Under the pieces are notes generated by a model. The model was not told the DNA's origin. It saw nothing but the letters and a program-made list of their open reading frames with translations, and ran no database searches. Source: an uncultured Pelagibacteraceae bacterium (GTDB lineage: Bacteria > Pseudomonadota > Alphaproteobacteria > Pelagibacterales > Pelagibacteraceae). Taken from it: DNA of 64,000 bases. Every line of letters starts with the position of its first letter. Position 1 is the stretch's first letter. The stretch is from NCBI GenBank assembly GCA_902580895.1, contig CACHMJ010000002.1, forward strand, positions 44,111 to 108,110, written 5' to 3'. The position numbers and the translations under genes are program-made. This document shows positions 55,361 through 63,328 of this stretch, piece by piece.

Positions 55361-56027
55361 GATAATTTTGATATTTTTCTTTACTAATTCTTTTGAATGT
55401 AACTAAATCGCCCGGATTAATTAAATTGGGTTCTTTTTCTTTAGTGCTATCAAAAATATTTAATGGAGTATTTCCAATAATATTCCATCCCCCAGGGCTT
55501 TCAAAAGTGTAGATATTAGCGAATTGCTCAGTTAAACCAATTGAACCCTTTGGAACTTTAACCCTAGGAGTATCAAGACGTTTTGCTCTAAGGTTTTCAT
55601 CTAAATCTCCAAGAAAAGGCATTCCTGCAATAAAACCTGTCATATAGCAAAAAAATTCTTTTTCAAAAAAACTTTCATATATTTTTTCCTCTTTCATCTT
55701 TAGTTTTTCTTCTAATCTTTTTATGTCTAGAGAAAATTCTTTCTCACAACAAACAGGAATTTCAAATTTTTTATTTTGAATACTATCACCTTTAATAATC
55801 TCAATATTATCAATTGCTTTTTTAAGTTTATTAAAATTAATTTTTTTAAGATCAAAAGAAATAATTAATTTATTATAAGATGGGGTAATATTATTCACTC
55901 CTGCAATATTTTTTTTTTGAATAGTTTTAAAATATTTGATTACTTGTGTGTTAATGTCTTTATTTACCTCTTTACCAAAATCACAATATAAAGCTGCGTC
56001 ACCAAGATTTGATATATTTTTTATCAT
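55353..56027 (-). CDS. pxpB: 5-oxoprolinase subunit B
   Basis: Second PxpABC subunit (KipI/AHS1 fold). The 224 residues contain YNKLIISFDLKKI, CYMTGFIAGMPFLGDLDE (the F..GF..GF.YL family pattern), TPRVKVPKGSIGLTEQFANIY and SPGGWNIIGNTP. It is divergent from pxpA with a 21-base gap, an arrangement where both halves of the enzyme are driven from one tiny promoter region. Confidence 0.9.
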   Translation of the reverse strand: MIKNISNLGDAALYCDFGKEVNKDINTQVIKYFKTIQKKNIAGVNNITPSYNKLIISFDLKKINFNKLKKAIDNIEIIKGDSIQNKKFEIPVCCEKEFSLDIKRLEEKLKMKEEKIYESFFEKEFFCYMTGFIAGMPFLGDLDENLRAKRLDTPRVKVPKGSIGLTEQFANIYTFESPGGWNIIGNTPLNIFDSTKEKEPNLINPGDLVTFKRISKEKYQNYHE

Positions 56028-56048
56028 GCCATGTTATACTGAAGAAAA

Positions 56049-56828
56049 ATGAGTATTGAAATTAATATAAATTGTGATTTAGGTGAAAAATCTAAACATC
56101 ATTCTAACAAACATGATCCTGACTTACTTGAAATAGTTAATTCAGCAAATATAGCATGTGGTTATCATGCAGGTGACGAGGAAACTATGAATCAAGTTGT
56201 AGAAATATCAAAAAAAAATGGTGTCAGTATTGGTGCACATCCATCTTTTAATGATCCTGAAAATTTTGGAAGAGAACGAATGAATTTATCCTCTTCTGAA
56301 TTAGAAAAATTAATAATTGATCAATATGAAATTCTTCAAACAATTTCGTCTAACCATGGTGAAAATGTAACTCATATAAAACCACATGGAGCTTTAAATA
56401 ATATGGCATGTGAAGATATTGATTTAGCAACAACTTTAGCAAAAGTAATTAAAAGAATAAATCCAGAGTTAATTTATTTAGTGCCAACTGGATCTAAAAT
56501 GGAACAAGCTGCTAAAAAATTAGATATGAAAATTGCTTGTGAAATATTTGCTGATAGAAATTATGAAGATGATGGAAATCTTGTATCAAGAAAAAAACCT
56601 CATGCTTTAATCACTGACCCAGAACAAGCAAAAAAACACGTATTAAAAATGGTGCAAACTCAGTCACTTAATTGTCACAGTGGAAAACAAATACCTTGTG
56701 AAATCGACTCTGTATGTATACATGGCGATAATATTAGTTCTTTGGAAACAGCTAAATCTATAAGAAAAAATTTACTGGATAACGGACTAAAATTAGAAAC
56801 ATTAAACAAAATGAAAAAATTTATATGA
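56049..56828 (+). CDS. pxpA: 5-oxoprolinase subunit A (LamB/YcsF)
   Basis: PxpABC subunit of the LamB/YcsF family, with a TIM-barrel like that of polysaccharide deacetylases. The 259 residues show INCDLGEKSK, ANIACGYHAGDEETM, GAHPSFNDPENFGR, HIKPHGALNN and FADRNYEDDGNLVSRKKPHA (in order). Known role: with PxpBC converts damaged or recycled 5-oxoproline to glutamate. The next gene starts within the stop codon (ATGA). Confidence 0.93.
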   Translation: MSIEININCDLGEKSKHHSNKHDPDLLEIVNSANIACGYHAGDEETMNQVVEISKKNGVSIGAHPSFNDPENFGRERMNLSSSELEKLIIDQYEILQTISSNHGENVTHIKPHGALNNMACEDIDLATTLAKVIKRINPELIYLVPTGSKMEQAAKKLDMKIACEIFADRNYEDDGNLVSRKKPHALITDPEQAKKHVLKMVQTQSLNCHSGKQIPCEIDSVCIHGDNISSLETAKSIRKNLLDNGLKLETLNKMKKFI

Positions 56829-57313
56829 TTAAAAATTTACTTATTTCTCTTATTATATCTACTTTAGTTATCTCAAGTTCATATGCTGCAGGATCGAGCG
56901 ATAGTGGTTCATCTAAAACTAAAACAAAATATGATATGGCTGTTACACATATTAAAGCAGCAAAAAACTTTGAAAAAAAAGATAAGCTAGATAAAGCAAA
57001 AAAAAGTTATTTAAAAGCGCAAAAATTATTAGTTCAATCTAACAAAAACTTTCCAAATAAAGCTGATACATTAAATTATCTTGGTTTTACAACTCGAAAG
57101 CTTGGTGATTTTGAAAATGGGGAAAAATTTTATTTACAAGGATTAAAAATTGATCCAAAGCATATAGGTATAAATGAATACCTTGGTGAATTATATGTAG
57201 CCACAAATAGACATAATCTTGCAGTTGAAAGACTTGAAGTTTTAAAAGATTGTAATTGTAAAGAATATGACCAGTTAAAAGCAGTTATAGCTGGTGAAAA
57301 ATCAAAATATTAA
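56825..57313 (+). CDS. Exported TPR protein
   Basis: A 162-residue protein with a signal peptide (about 1-22, ending SYAAG), a serine/lysine-rich linker and two or three tetratricopeptide repeats: AKKSYLKAQKLL, ADTLNYLGFTTRKLGDFENGEKFYLQGL (as two helices), and INEYLGELYVATNRHNLA. It should be a periplasmic protein-binding scaffold. Partner unknown. Translation is coupled to pxpA by an ATGA overlap, though a functional link is not evident. Confidence 0.78.
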   Translation: MIKNLLISLIISTLVISSSYAAGSSDSGSSKTKTKYDMAVTHIKAAKNFEKKDKLDKAKKSYLKAQKLLVQSNKNFPNKADTLNYLGFTTRKLGDFENGEKFYLQGLKIDPKHIGINEYLGELYVATNRHNLAVERLEVLKDCNCKEYDQLKAVIAGEKSKY

Positions 57314-57339
57314 TCACTAGTAATAGACAATAGGAAACT

Positions 57340-57360
57340 AACAATTATAATTGTTTTTTT
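57340..57360 (+). terminator. Possible weak terminator after TPR gene
   Basis: Palindrome aacaattataattgtt is followed directly by a T-run. The stem is 6 A/T-rich pairs, so it is weak, but its location 27 bases after the stop and before the next gene fits. Confidence 0.35.
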
Positions 57361-57374
57361 AAAATAATATTACC

Positions 57375-57986
57375 TTGTTAGAAGAATCACTCATACTCTT
57401 ACAGATCATTTTCATTGATATTATCTTAGCTGCAGATAATGCAATCATAATTGGTTTAATCGCTGCAAATTTTGTACCTAAAAATAGAAAATTAATTATT
57501 TTTTGGGGTGTAGTTGGTGCACTTGTTTTTAAAGTTTTATTCGCTATTTTTGCTACTTACCTTTTTCAATTTTATTGGGTTAAAATAATTGGTGGTCTTC
57601 TTTTAATCTGGATTGTTAATGATTTAAGAAAAGATTTATTTGAAATTAAAAAGATCAAATCACCTACTAAAAAATCAAAAGAACCCTCTTTTATTAAAAG
57701 TATTTATAAAGTCCTTTTTGCAGATATAACTATTAGTTTTGATAACGTCATTGGTGTTGTGGGTGCTGCAAAAGGAAATTTTGGTTACATGATGTTTGGA
57801 CTTATCTTGTCAGTTGTTTTGACTGGTGCATTAGCTACATATTTAGCAAATTATATTCAAAGACATCTTTGGATTGCCTATGTTGGTTTAGGTTTTATCT
57901 TACTTGTTGCTTTACAGTTGATTATTGGTGGATTAAATGATTATGGTGTTTTATCAATTAATGAAACCTTTAAAAAATACTTCTAA
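57375..57986 (+). CDS. TerC family membrane protein
   Basis: Integral membrane protein of 203 residues with about seven helices, of the TerC/Alx family, some of which export manganese or affect tellurite resistance. Two conserved acidic helix motifs are visible: DIILAADNAIIIGL (about 15-28) and ADITISFDNVIGVVG (about 115-129), which should form the metal site. The start is a TTG; no ATG is available near the expected N-terminus. It lies 61 bases after the TPR gene. Confidence 0.83.
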   Translation: MLEESLILLQIIFIDIILAADNAIIIGLIAANFVPKNRKLIIFWGVVGALVFKVLFAIFATYLFQFYWVKIIGGLLLIWIVNDLRKDLFEIKKIKSPTKKSKEPSFIKSIYKVLFADITISFDNVIGVVGAAKGNFGYMMFGLILSVVLTGALATYLANYIQRHLWIAYVGLGFILLVALQLIIGGLNDYGVLSINETFKKYF

Positions 57987-57995
57987 TCAAAAAAA

Positions 57996-58853
57996 TTGCC
58001 ACTTAAACACTTACTCATTTTAATTTTCATAATGATTGCTCATGGGAGTGCGTTTCCTGTAGCTAAGTTAGCTCTTAATAATTCTGTTCCACCCATCTTA
58101 ATGGCCTCATTAAGAATGGGATTAGTCTTTTTGTTACTTATACCTTTTTGGAAATTTAAACTCCCTGATAAAAAATTTTTTAAACCACTAATACTATTTT
58201 CAATATCTATGGGGGTTTTAGTTTATGTATTTATGAATCTATCATTATTTCATTCTTCAATAATTGCTCCTATAATTTTAGGATCTCAACTTGCGATACC
58301 ATTTGGAATACTTGCAAGTGCATTTCTATTAAATGAAAATATTAGTAAAAATAAATGGATTTTGATTTTTACTTCCTTTATTGGAATAGTCATAATCTTT
58401 TTTGATCCTAAGTTAACAGAAAACTATTTGGGTCTATTTTTTGCTAGTCTTATGGCTTTATTTTTTGGACTAGCACAGGTTTATTCTAGGCAACTAAAAG
58501 AGCTACCAATAAGTATGATAAATGCTAGCACGGGTATCTTTGGTTTTATAATACTCATAATTATTTCAGTTTTCATTGAGGGTAATGTTCAAGAAAATAT
58601 AGAGCAAATAAATTTTGAGTCATGGATGCTCATATCTTATCAAGCAGTGATAGTATCTTTATGTGCACACCTGCTGATGTTTTATCTCTATAAATTTTAT
58701 ACTGTTGGTAAGATTTTTCCTTTTTATTCCCTCTTTCCAATATTTGGGATTATTCTCACTTATCTAGTTTTTGGTGAAGTGCCCACTATTTTGTTCATAT
58801 TGGGTGGTATAATTGTAATTACTTCAGTGTTTTTTTTACACAAAATTAAATAA
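57996..58853 (+). CDS. DMT-family (EamA) permease after terC
   Basis: Ten-helix EamA transporter of 285 residues. The start is TTG (MPLKHLL); the next ATG would cut into the first helix, so TTG is preferred. The GSAFPVAKLAL segment is the EamA helix 1 signature (G.S.....). It follows terC by 9 bases. Unlike the other three DMT permeases here, it is not next to an amino-acid-derivative enzyme. Substrate unknown. Confidence 0.78.
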   Translation: MPLKHLLILIFIMIAHGSAFPVAKLALNNSVPPILMASLRMGLVFLLLIPFWKFKLPDKKFFKPLILFSISMGVLVYVFMNLSLFHSSIIAPIILGSQLAIPFGILASAFLLNENISKNKWILIFTSFIGIVIIFFDPKLTENYLGLFFASLMALFFGLAQVYSRQLKELPISMINASTGIFGFIILIIISVFIEGNVQENIEQINFESWMLISYQAVIVSLCAHLLMFYLYKFYTVGKIFPFYSLFPIFGIILTYLVFGEVPTILFILGGIIVITSVFFLHKIK

Positions 58854-58928
58854 TTTGCTTATTGCAACTTTTTATAAATCAGATTTAATTTGGTTTTTAA
58901 AAATTGTTAACAATAAAAGAGGATAATA

Positions 58929-60110
58929 ATGAAAAAACTATTTGTGGCTGTATTTATATTTGTTTCTACTTTTACAACAAATGTTTTTGCAGAAGTAAAA
59001 ATGGGAATTATATTAGGATTTACTGGTCCAATTGAATCCCTTACACCAGCTATGGCAGCATCTGCTGAGCTTGCTTTTAAAGAAGCATCAGACTCTGGAT
59101 CATTACTTGGTGGTGAAAAAATTTCAGTTGTAAGAGCAGACTCAACTTGTGTTGACTCAGCGGCAGCAACAGCAGCAGCCGAAGGTGTTATTGCACAAGG
59201 TGTTGCAGCAATTATGGGAGCTGACTGTTCAGGTGTAACAGGTGCGATTGCATCCAATGTTGCGGTGCCAAACGGTGTTGTAATGATTTCACCTTCAGCA
59301 ACATCTCCAGGTTTAACAACTCTTGATGATAAAGGATACTTTTTTAGAACAGCTCCTTCAGATGCAAGAGGTGGCCAAATCTTAGCTGATGTTACAAAAG
59401 ACAGAAAAATTAAAAGTGTAGCGATTACTTATACAAACAACGACTATGGAAAAGGTTTAGCAGATGTTTATAAAGCAGCTGTTGAGGCTCATGGTATTAA
59501 AGTTACTACAGTAACTGCACACGAAGATGGTAAAGCAGACTACTCTTCTGAAGTAGCAACGCTTGCTTCAGCAGGTGGAGATGCGGTAGCGGTAATAGGT
59601 TACTTAGACCAAGGTGGTAAAGGTATTATTCAAGCATCTTTAGACTCTGGTGCATTTGATAGATTTATTTTATCAGATGGTATGATTGGTCAATCTTTAG
59701 TTGATGCATTTGGAAAAGATTTAAATAAATCTTTTGGTTCATTACCTGGTTCAACTGGAAAAGGAGCTGGAGTATTTGCTAAAGTTGCAAGTGCTGCTGG
59801 TATAGATAGTTCTGGTCCATACACAGGAGAATCTTATGATGCTGCTGCTTTAATAGTTTTAGCTATGCAAGCAGGTAACTCAGCTGACAGAGCTTCAATT
59901 GCAAAAAATGTAATGGATGTTGCTAATGGTCCTGGAACAAAGATCTATCCAGGTCAGCTTAAAAAAGGTTTAGATTTATTAGCTAAAGGTAAAAAAGTTG
60001 ACTACGAAGGTGCAACTGGAGTTACTTTTACTAGCGTCGGTGAAGCTGAAGGTTCTTTCTTAGAACAAGAAGTTAAAGGCGGAAAATTCAAAACTAAAAA
60101 ACAAAGATAA
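58929..60110 (+). CDS. LIV-type periplasmic substrate-binding protein, system 2
   Basis: Periplasmic receptor of 393 residues with a signal peptide (about 1-22, ending NVFA), then VKMGIILGFTGPIESLTP, the start of the LIV-type binding fold. It is alanine-, glycine- and GC-richer than its neighbours, uses favoured codons and has an AGAGGA ribosome site, all signs of very high expression. It is convergent with the permease/ATPase genes of the same system, from which it is separated by a strong terminator. The ligand (branched-chain amino acid, amide or other) cannot be read from sequence. Confidence 0.9.
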   Translation: MKKLFVAVFIFVSTFTTNVFAEVKMGIILGFTGPIESLTPAMAASAELAFKEASDSGSLLGGEKISVVRADSTCVDSAAATAAAEGVIAQGVAAIMGADCSGVTGAIASNVAVPNGVVMISPSATSPGLTTLDDKGYFFRTAPSDARGGQILADVTKDRKIKSVAITYTNNDYGKGLADVYKAAVEAHGIKVTTVTAHEDGKADYSSEVATLASAGGDAVAVIGYLDQGGKGIIQASLDSGAFDRFILSDGMIGQSLVDAFGKDLNKSFGSLPGSTGKGAGVFAKVASAAGIDSSGPYTGESYDAAALIVLAMQAGNSADRASIAKNVMDVANGPGTKIYPGQLKKGLDLLAKGKKVDYEGATGVTFTSVGEAEGSFLEQEVKGGKFKTKKQR

Positions 60111-60130
60111 TTTTTTATCTTAGAAAAATC

Positions 60131-60166
60131 AAACCCCTAGCATCTTTGATGTTGGGGGTTTTTTTT
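60131..60166. terminator. Bidirectional intrinsic terminator after binding protein
   Basis: A 14-base-pair stem (aaacccctagcatc against gatgttgggggttt, with two G-U pairs) and 3-base loop is followed by a run of T on the plus strand. On the minus strand the stem is also followed by a T-rich stretch. It serves the binding-protein gene and could also stop transcripts from the convergent permease operon. Confidence 0.88.
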
Positions 60167-60236
60167 AAAAAAATAAATATTTATCTGCCATATACAAAGC
60201 CCAAGCAATAGCAGCACCTGTAATAATATATTTCAT
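60165..60236 (-). CDS. Small single-helix ORF after second livM (23 aa)
   Basis: A 23-codon ORF starts with ATG 4 bases after the livM stop and ends at the terminator stem. It encodes a short start (MKY), a hydrophobic stretch with ITGAAIAWALYM, and an end ADKYLFF. It would form one membrane helix. It is similar in position, size and form, but not obviously in sequence, to the 27-residue ORF after the first livM. No named family is known to me. Confidence 0.4.
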   Translation of the reverse strand: MKYIITGAAIAWALYMADKYLFF

Positions 60237-60240
60237 AATC

Positions 60241-61611
60241 TTATTTTATTTCTATTTTTTCAGGAAGTATACCCTTTGGTCTATACCTCATAATTAATAA
60301 TAAACCTATTCCCATCATTAAAAATCTAAAATAAGGAACACTTTCAATTAAATGAACTTTTAAAAAATGTGTGTCTTCTAAACCTGCTGTTGTTAAATTG
60401 ACTAGATACAATCCGATTGGTGCTGACTCAATCCATAAGAACCAAACTACAAAACCTCCAAGAATTGCTCCAAAATTATTTCCACTTCCACCCACGATAA
60501 CCATCACCCAAATCAAAAAAGTATACCTCAAAGGTCGATAGCTTCCTGGTGTAAATAATCCATCTTGAGTTACAAGCATAGCTCCTGCGATACCAACTAT
60601 AGCTGATCCTAAAACAAAAATTAATAAATGTTGTTTGACTACATTTTTTCCCATTGCATTAGCTGCCTCTTCATTATCTCTGATAGCTCTCATCATTCTT
60701 CCCCAAGGAGAGTAAAGAGCTTTTTGAGTTAATATTAAAAGAATAATTACAACAACTAAAAATAATCCTGAGTAACAAAGTTTCACAAACACTGATGATC
60801 CCTCTATTACAAATTGATTAAGAGCTGCTTGCCTTTCTGATAGATCAGAAATTAAAGCTAATTTTCCCGAATTAAATTTTTCAACTAGATTTATAAACCA
60901 TTCTGTTTCTTGTAAGTTAACTTCATATGGAGCAGGACGCTTTAAACCAATAACATTTTTAACACCCCTAGTTAACCAATCTTCATGTTTGATAATTGCT
61001 ATTACTATTTCTGATATTAGTAATGTAGCGATTGCTAAATAATCAGCTCTTAAGCCTAATGCTACCTTACCAATGACAAAAGCTAATCCCCCTGCAAAGA
61101 AAGCACCAACAATCCAAGAAAAAATTATTGGAAGCCCTAGCCCACCTAGAAATCCAGTTCTTGCTGGATTTACTTCTTCAATTGCTTCAATACCAGGTTC
61201 AGAGACAAGTCGTATAATAATTATTCCTGAAATGATAATTGCGGCGATTATATAATTTCTAATTTTAGATTTTTGATATCTTTTAAGAACAAATCTAACA
61301 GCCAAAACAATTCCAATAATAAGAAATAAACTTAATAGAATGTTGGTACCCCCTGCACTCCAAGCCTCTTGAACTGGATTTACAGAAATTAAAACTGCAG
61401 CTAGACCACCTAATGCGGTAAAGCCCATTATTCCAAAGTTAATTAAACCTGCATAACCCCATTGAATATTTGCGCCCATCGTCATGACAGCTGATATCAA
61501 ACATAAATTAAAGATGGATAAAGCAATATTCCAAGATTGAAATATACCTACAAGGATAATTAATCCCATCATAATACTGTAAGCTGCAATTACATTTAAA
61601 TTTTTTCTCAC
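60241..61611 (-). CDS. livM: LIV-type ABC transporter permease (LivM-like), system 2
   Basis: Permease of 456 residues, about 100 longer than LivM of system 1. The family motif WGYAGLINFGIMGFTALGGL lies near residues 52-71, and the ATPase-contact region MRAIRDNEEAANAMGKNVV near 305-325. The extra length lies in two places: a helical hairpin near 90-140, and a hydrophilic segment near 215-275 (KRPAPYEVNLQETEWFINL). The second includes residues encoded by a 27-base repeat shared with the ATPase gene. It overlaps livH by 4 bases. Confidence 0.88.
   Translation of the reverse strand: MRKNLNVIAAYSIMMGLIILVGIFQSWNIALSIFNLCLISAVMTMGANIQWGYAGLINFGIMGFTALGGLAAVLISVNPVQEAWSAGGTNILLSLFLIIGIVLAVRFVLKRYQKSKIRNYIIAAIIISGIIIIRLVSEPGIEAIEEVNPARTGFLGGLGLPIIFSWIVGAFFAGGLAFVIGKVALGLRADYLAIATLLISEIVIAIIKHEDWLTRGVKNVIGLKRPAPYEVNLQETEWFINLVEKFNSGKLALISDLSERQAALNQFVIEGSSVFVKLCYSGLFLVVVIILLILTQKALYSPWGRMMRAIRDNEEAANAMGKNVVKQHLLIFVLGSAIVGIAGAMLVTQDGLFTPGSYRPLRYTFLIWVMVIVGGSGNNFGAILGGFVVWFLWIESAPIGLYLVNLTTAGLEDTHFLKVHLIESVPYFRFLMMGIGLLLIMRYRPKGILPEKIEIK
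60877..60903. repeat. 27-base exact repeat, copy 1 (in livM)
   Basis: The 27 bases tttttcaactagatttata plus aaccattc occur identically at 63740-63766. Read on the minus strand, this copy encodes EWFINLVEK in the permease's hydrophilic insert. The flanking bases differ on both sides. Confidence 0.9.
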
Positions 61612-62618
61612 AATATCTTTCCTTTAAATATTCCAGACGGACGATACAGCAATACGATTACTAATATTGAAAATGATACTGCAAACTTGTAATCAGTTGA
61701 CAGTAACTGAACTAAACCATCGGGCTCCATGCTTTCAGGTAGTATATACATAAAGAATTTCTTATATGCATATGTCAACAGAATTTCTGAAAAAGCAATT
61801 ACATAACCTCCTAAGAAAGCGCCAAAAGGATTGCCTATCCCTCCAACTATAGCAGCAGCAAATATTGGGAGCATGTTGTTGAAATATGTAAATGGTTTAA
61901 AGCTTTTATCTAAACCATACAAAACTCCTCCTATCGTTGCTAAAATTGCTGCAATCATCCAAGTTATCATAACAATCTTTTTTGGATCTATTCCAGAAAG
62001 TAATGCTAAATCTTCATTGTCAGAATAAGCTCTCATACTTTTTCCAGTTTTAGTTCTGTTTAAAAACCAAAATAGAGTTGAAACTAGAATTATTGTAACA
62101 ACAATTGTAATAACTTGTGTAGATTTTATAGCAAGTCCCTCATTTAAACCTGTCATTTCTTTAAAATCATTAGCTCTAATAAGAAATTTTTCACCATCAA
62201 AAAATCTTCTATCCGATGGACCAATTATAATTCTTACTACTGCCTGAGTAACGAACATTACCCCTATGCTTACCATTGCTAATTGAACTGGTGGACTTTT
62301 ATTTAACCTGTAATATCTAAATACAAACTTATCAATTATTAGCATGTATAAACCCATAAAGAGAATTGCAAAAGGTATAGCTAAAAGAGCCGTGGGTAAA
62401 AAACCAATTGTTAAACCAATTGACTGAAAGTACCATGTAAAAAGTATAGCAACCATTGTGCCGAACGACATCATGTCTCCAGTTGCAAAGTTTGCAAAGC
62501 GCAATATTCCATAAATTAAAGTTACAAATATAGCTCCAATAGCTAATTGAGATCCGTAAGCGAGAGCAGGAACAAATATATAATTTAATAAAAGAATTAT
62601 TGCGTTTAGAAAATCCAT
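61608..62618 (-). CDS. livH: LIV-type ABC transporter permease (LivH-like), system 2
   Basis: Partner permease of 336 residues with about eight helices. It has GAIFVTLIYGILRFANFATGDMMSFG (as two adjoining motifs) near residues 28-53, and the EAA-like loop TGKSMRAYSDNEDLALLSGID near 190-210. The loop with GPSDRRFFDGEKFLIRAND (about 133-152) is periplasmic. It sits directly after livF with no intergenic base, and overlaps livM by 4. Confidence 0.9.
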   Translation of the reverse strand: MDFLNAIILLLNYIFVPALAYGSQLAIGAIFVTLIYGILRFANFATGDMMSFGTMVAILFTWYFQSIGLTIGFLPTALLAIPFAILFMGLYMLIIDKFVFRYYRLNKSPPVQLAMVSIGVMFVTQAVVRIIIGPSDRRFFDGEKFLIRANDFKEMTGLNEGLAIKSTQVITIVVTIILVSTLFWFLNRTKTGKSMRAYSDNEDLALLSGIDPKKIVMITWMIAAILATIGGVLYGLDKSFKPFTYFNNMLPIFAAAIVGGIGNPFGAFLGGYVIAFSEILLTYAYKKFFMYILPESMEPDGLVQLLSTDYKFAVSFSILVIVLLYRPSGIFKGKIL

Positions 62619-63326
62619 TTAACCACCTAAAAAAGAGCTTCTTACTCTTGGATCGTTAAGTAATTCTTTTCCAGTCCCTGAATGACGATTTTCACCTGTG
62701 ACTAATACATATCCTCTATCAGAAATGTTGAGAGCTTGCTTTGCATTCTGTTCAACCATTAAAATTGCAACATTTGTTTTTTTTACTTTTACAATATGAT
62801 CAAAAAGTTCATCCATCACTATCGGTGAAACCCCTGCAGTTGGTTCATCTAACATAAGCACAGATGGTTTGATCATAAGAGCTCTTCCTAAAGCAACTTG
62901 TTGTCTTTGACCTCCTGACAATTCTCCCACGTATTGTTTTCTTTTTTCAGTCAAAATTGGAAATAAATTATAAATTTCATCAATTACTTTTGTATAATCT
63001 TGGTTTACTAGAAAAGCTCCCATCTCCAAATTCTCCTCAACTGTCATTCCTGCAAATACATTTTTGGTTTGTGGTACGAAAGAAATCCCTTCTTTAACTC
63101 TATCCTGTGGAGATAGTTTTGAGATATCCTTTCCGCCTATAATTACTGAGCCTGATTTTAAATTTAGTAAACCAAGCATGGCTTTCATTGCAGTAGATTT
63201 TCCAGCCCCATTAGGGCCAAGAATGGATACAATTTCACCTCTTTCAACATTAACAGTACATGAATTAATTATATCTGGACCCTTACCATACCCACCTGTC
63301 ATGTTATTACCTTCAAAAAATGCCAT
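62619..63326 (-). CDS. livF: LIV-type ABC transporter ATP-binding protein (LivF-like), system 2
   Basis: ATPase of 235 residues with Walker A ILGPNGAGKSTAM, signature LSGGQRQQVALGRAL, Walker B VLMLDEPTAGVSP and the switch region MVEQNAKQALNI. Length is normal for LivF. It starts 2 bases after the LivG-like gene and ends at the livH start. Confidence 0.93.
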   Translation of the reverse strand: MAFFEGNNMTGGYGKGPDIINSCTVNVERGEIVSILGPNGAGKSTAMKAMLGLLNLKSGSVIIGGKDISKLSPQDRVKEGISFVPQTKNVFAGMTVEENLEMGAFLVNQDYTKVIDEIYNLFPILTEKRKQYVGELSGGQRQQVALGRALMIKPSVLMLDEPTAGVSPIVMDELFDHIVKVKKTNVAILMVEQNAKQALNISDRGYVLVTGENRHSGTGKELLNDPRVRSSFLGG

Positions 63327-63328
63327 AT

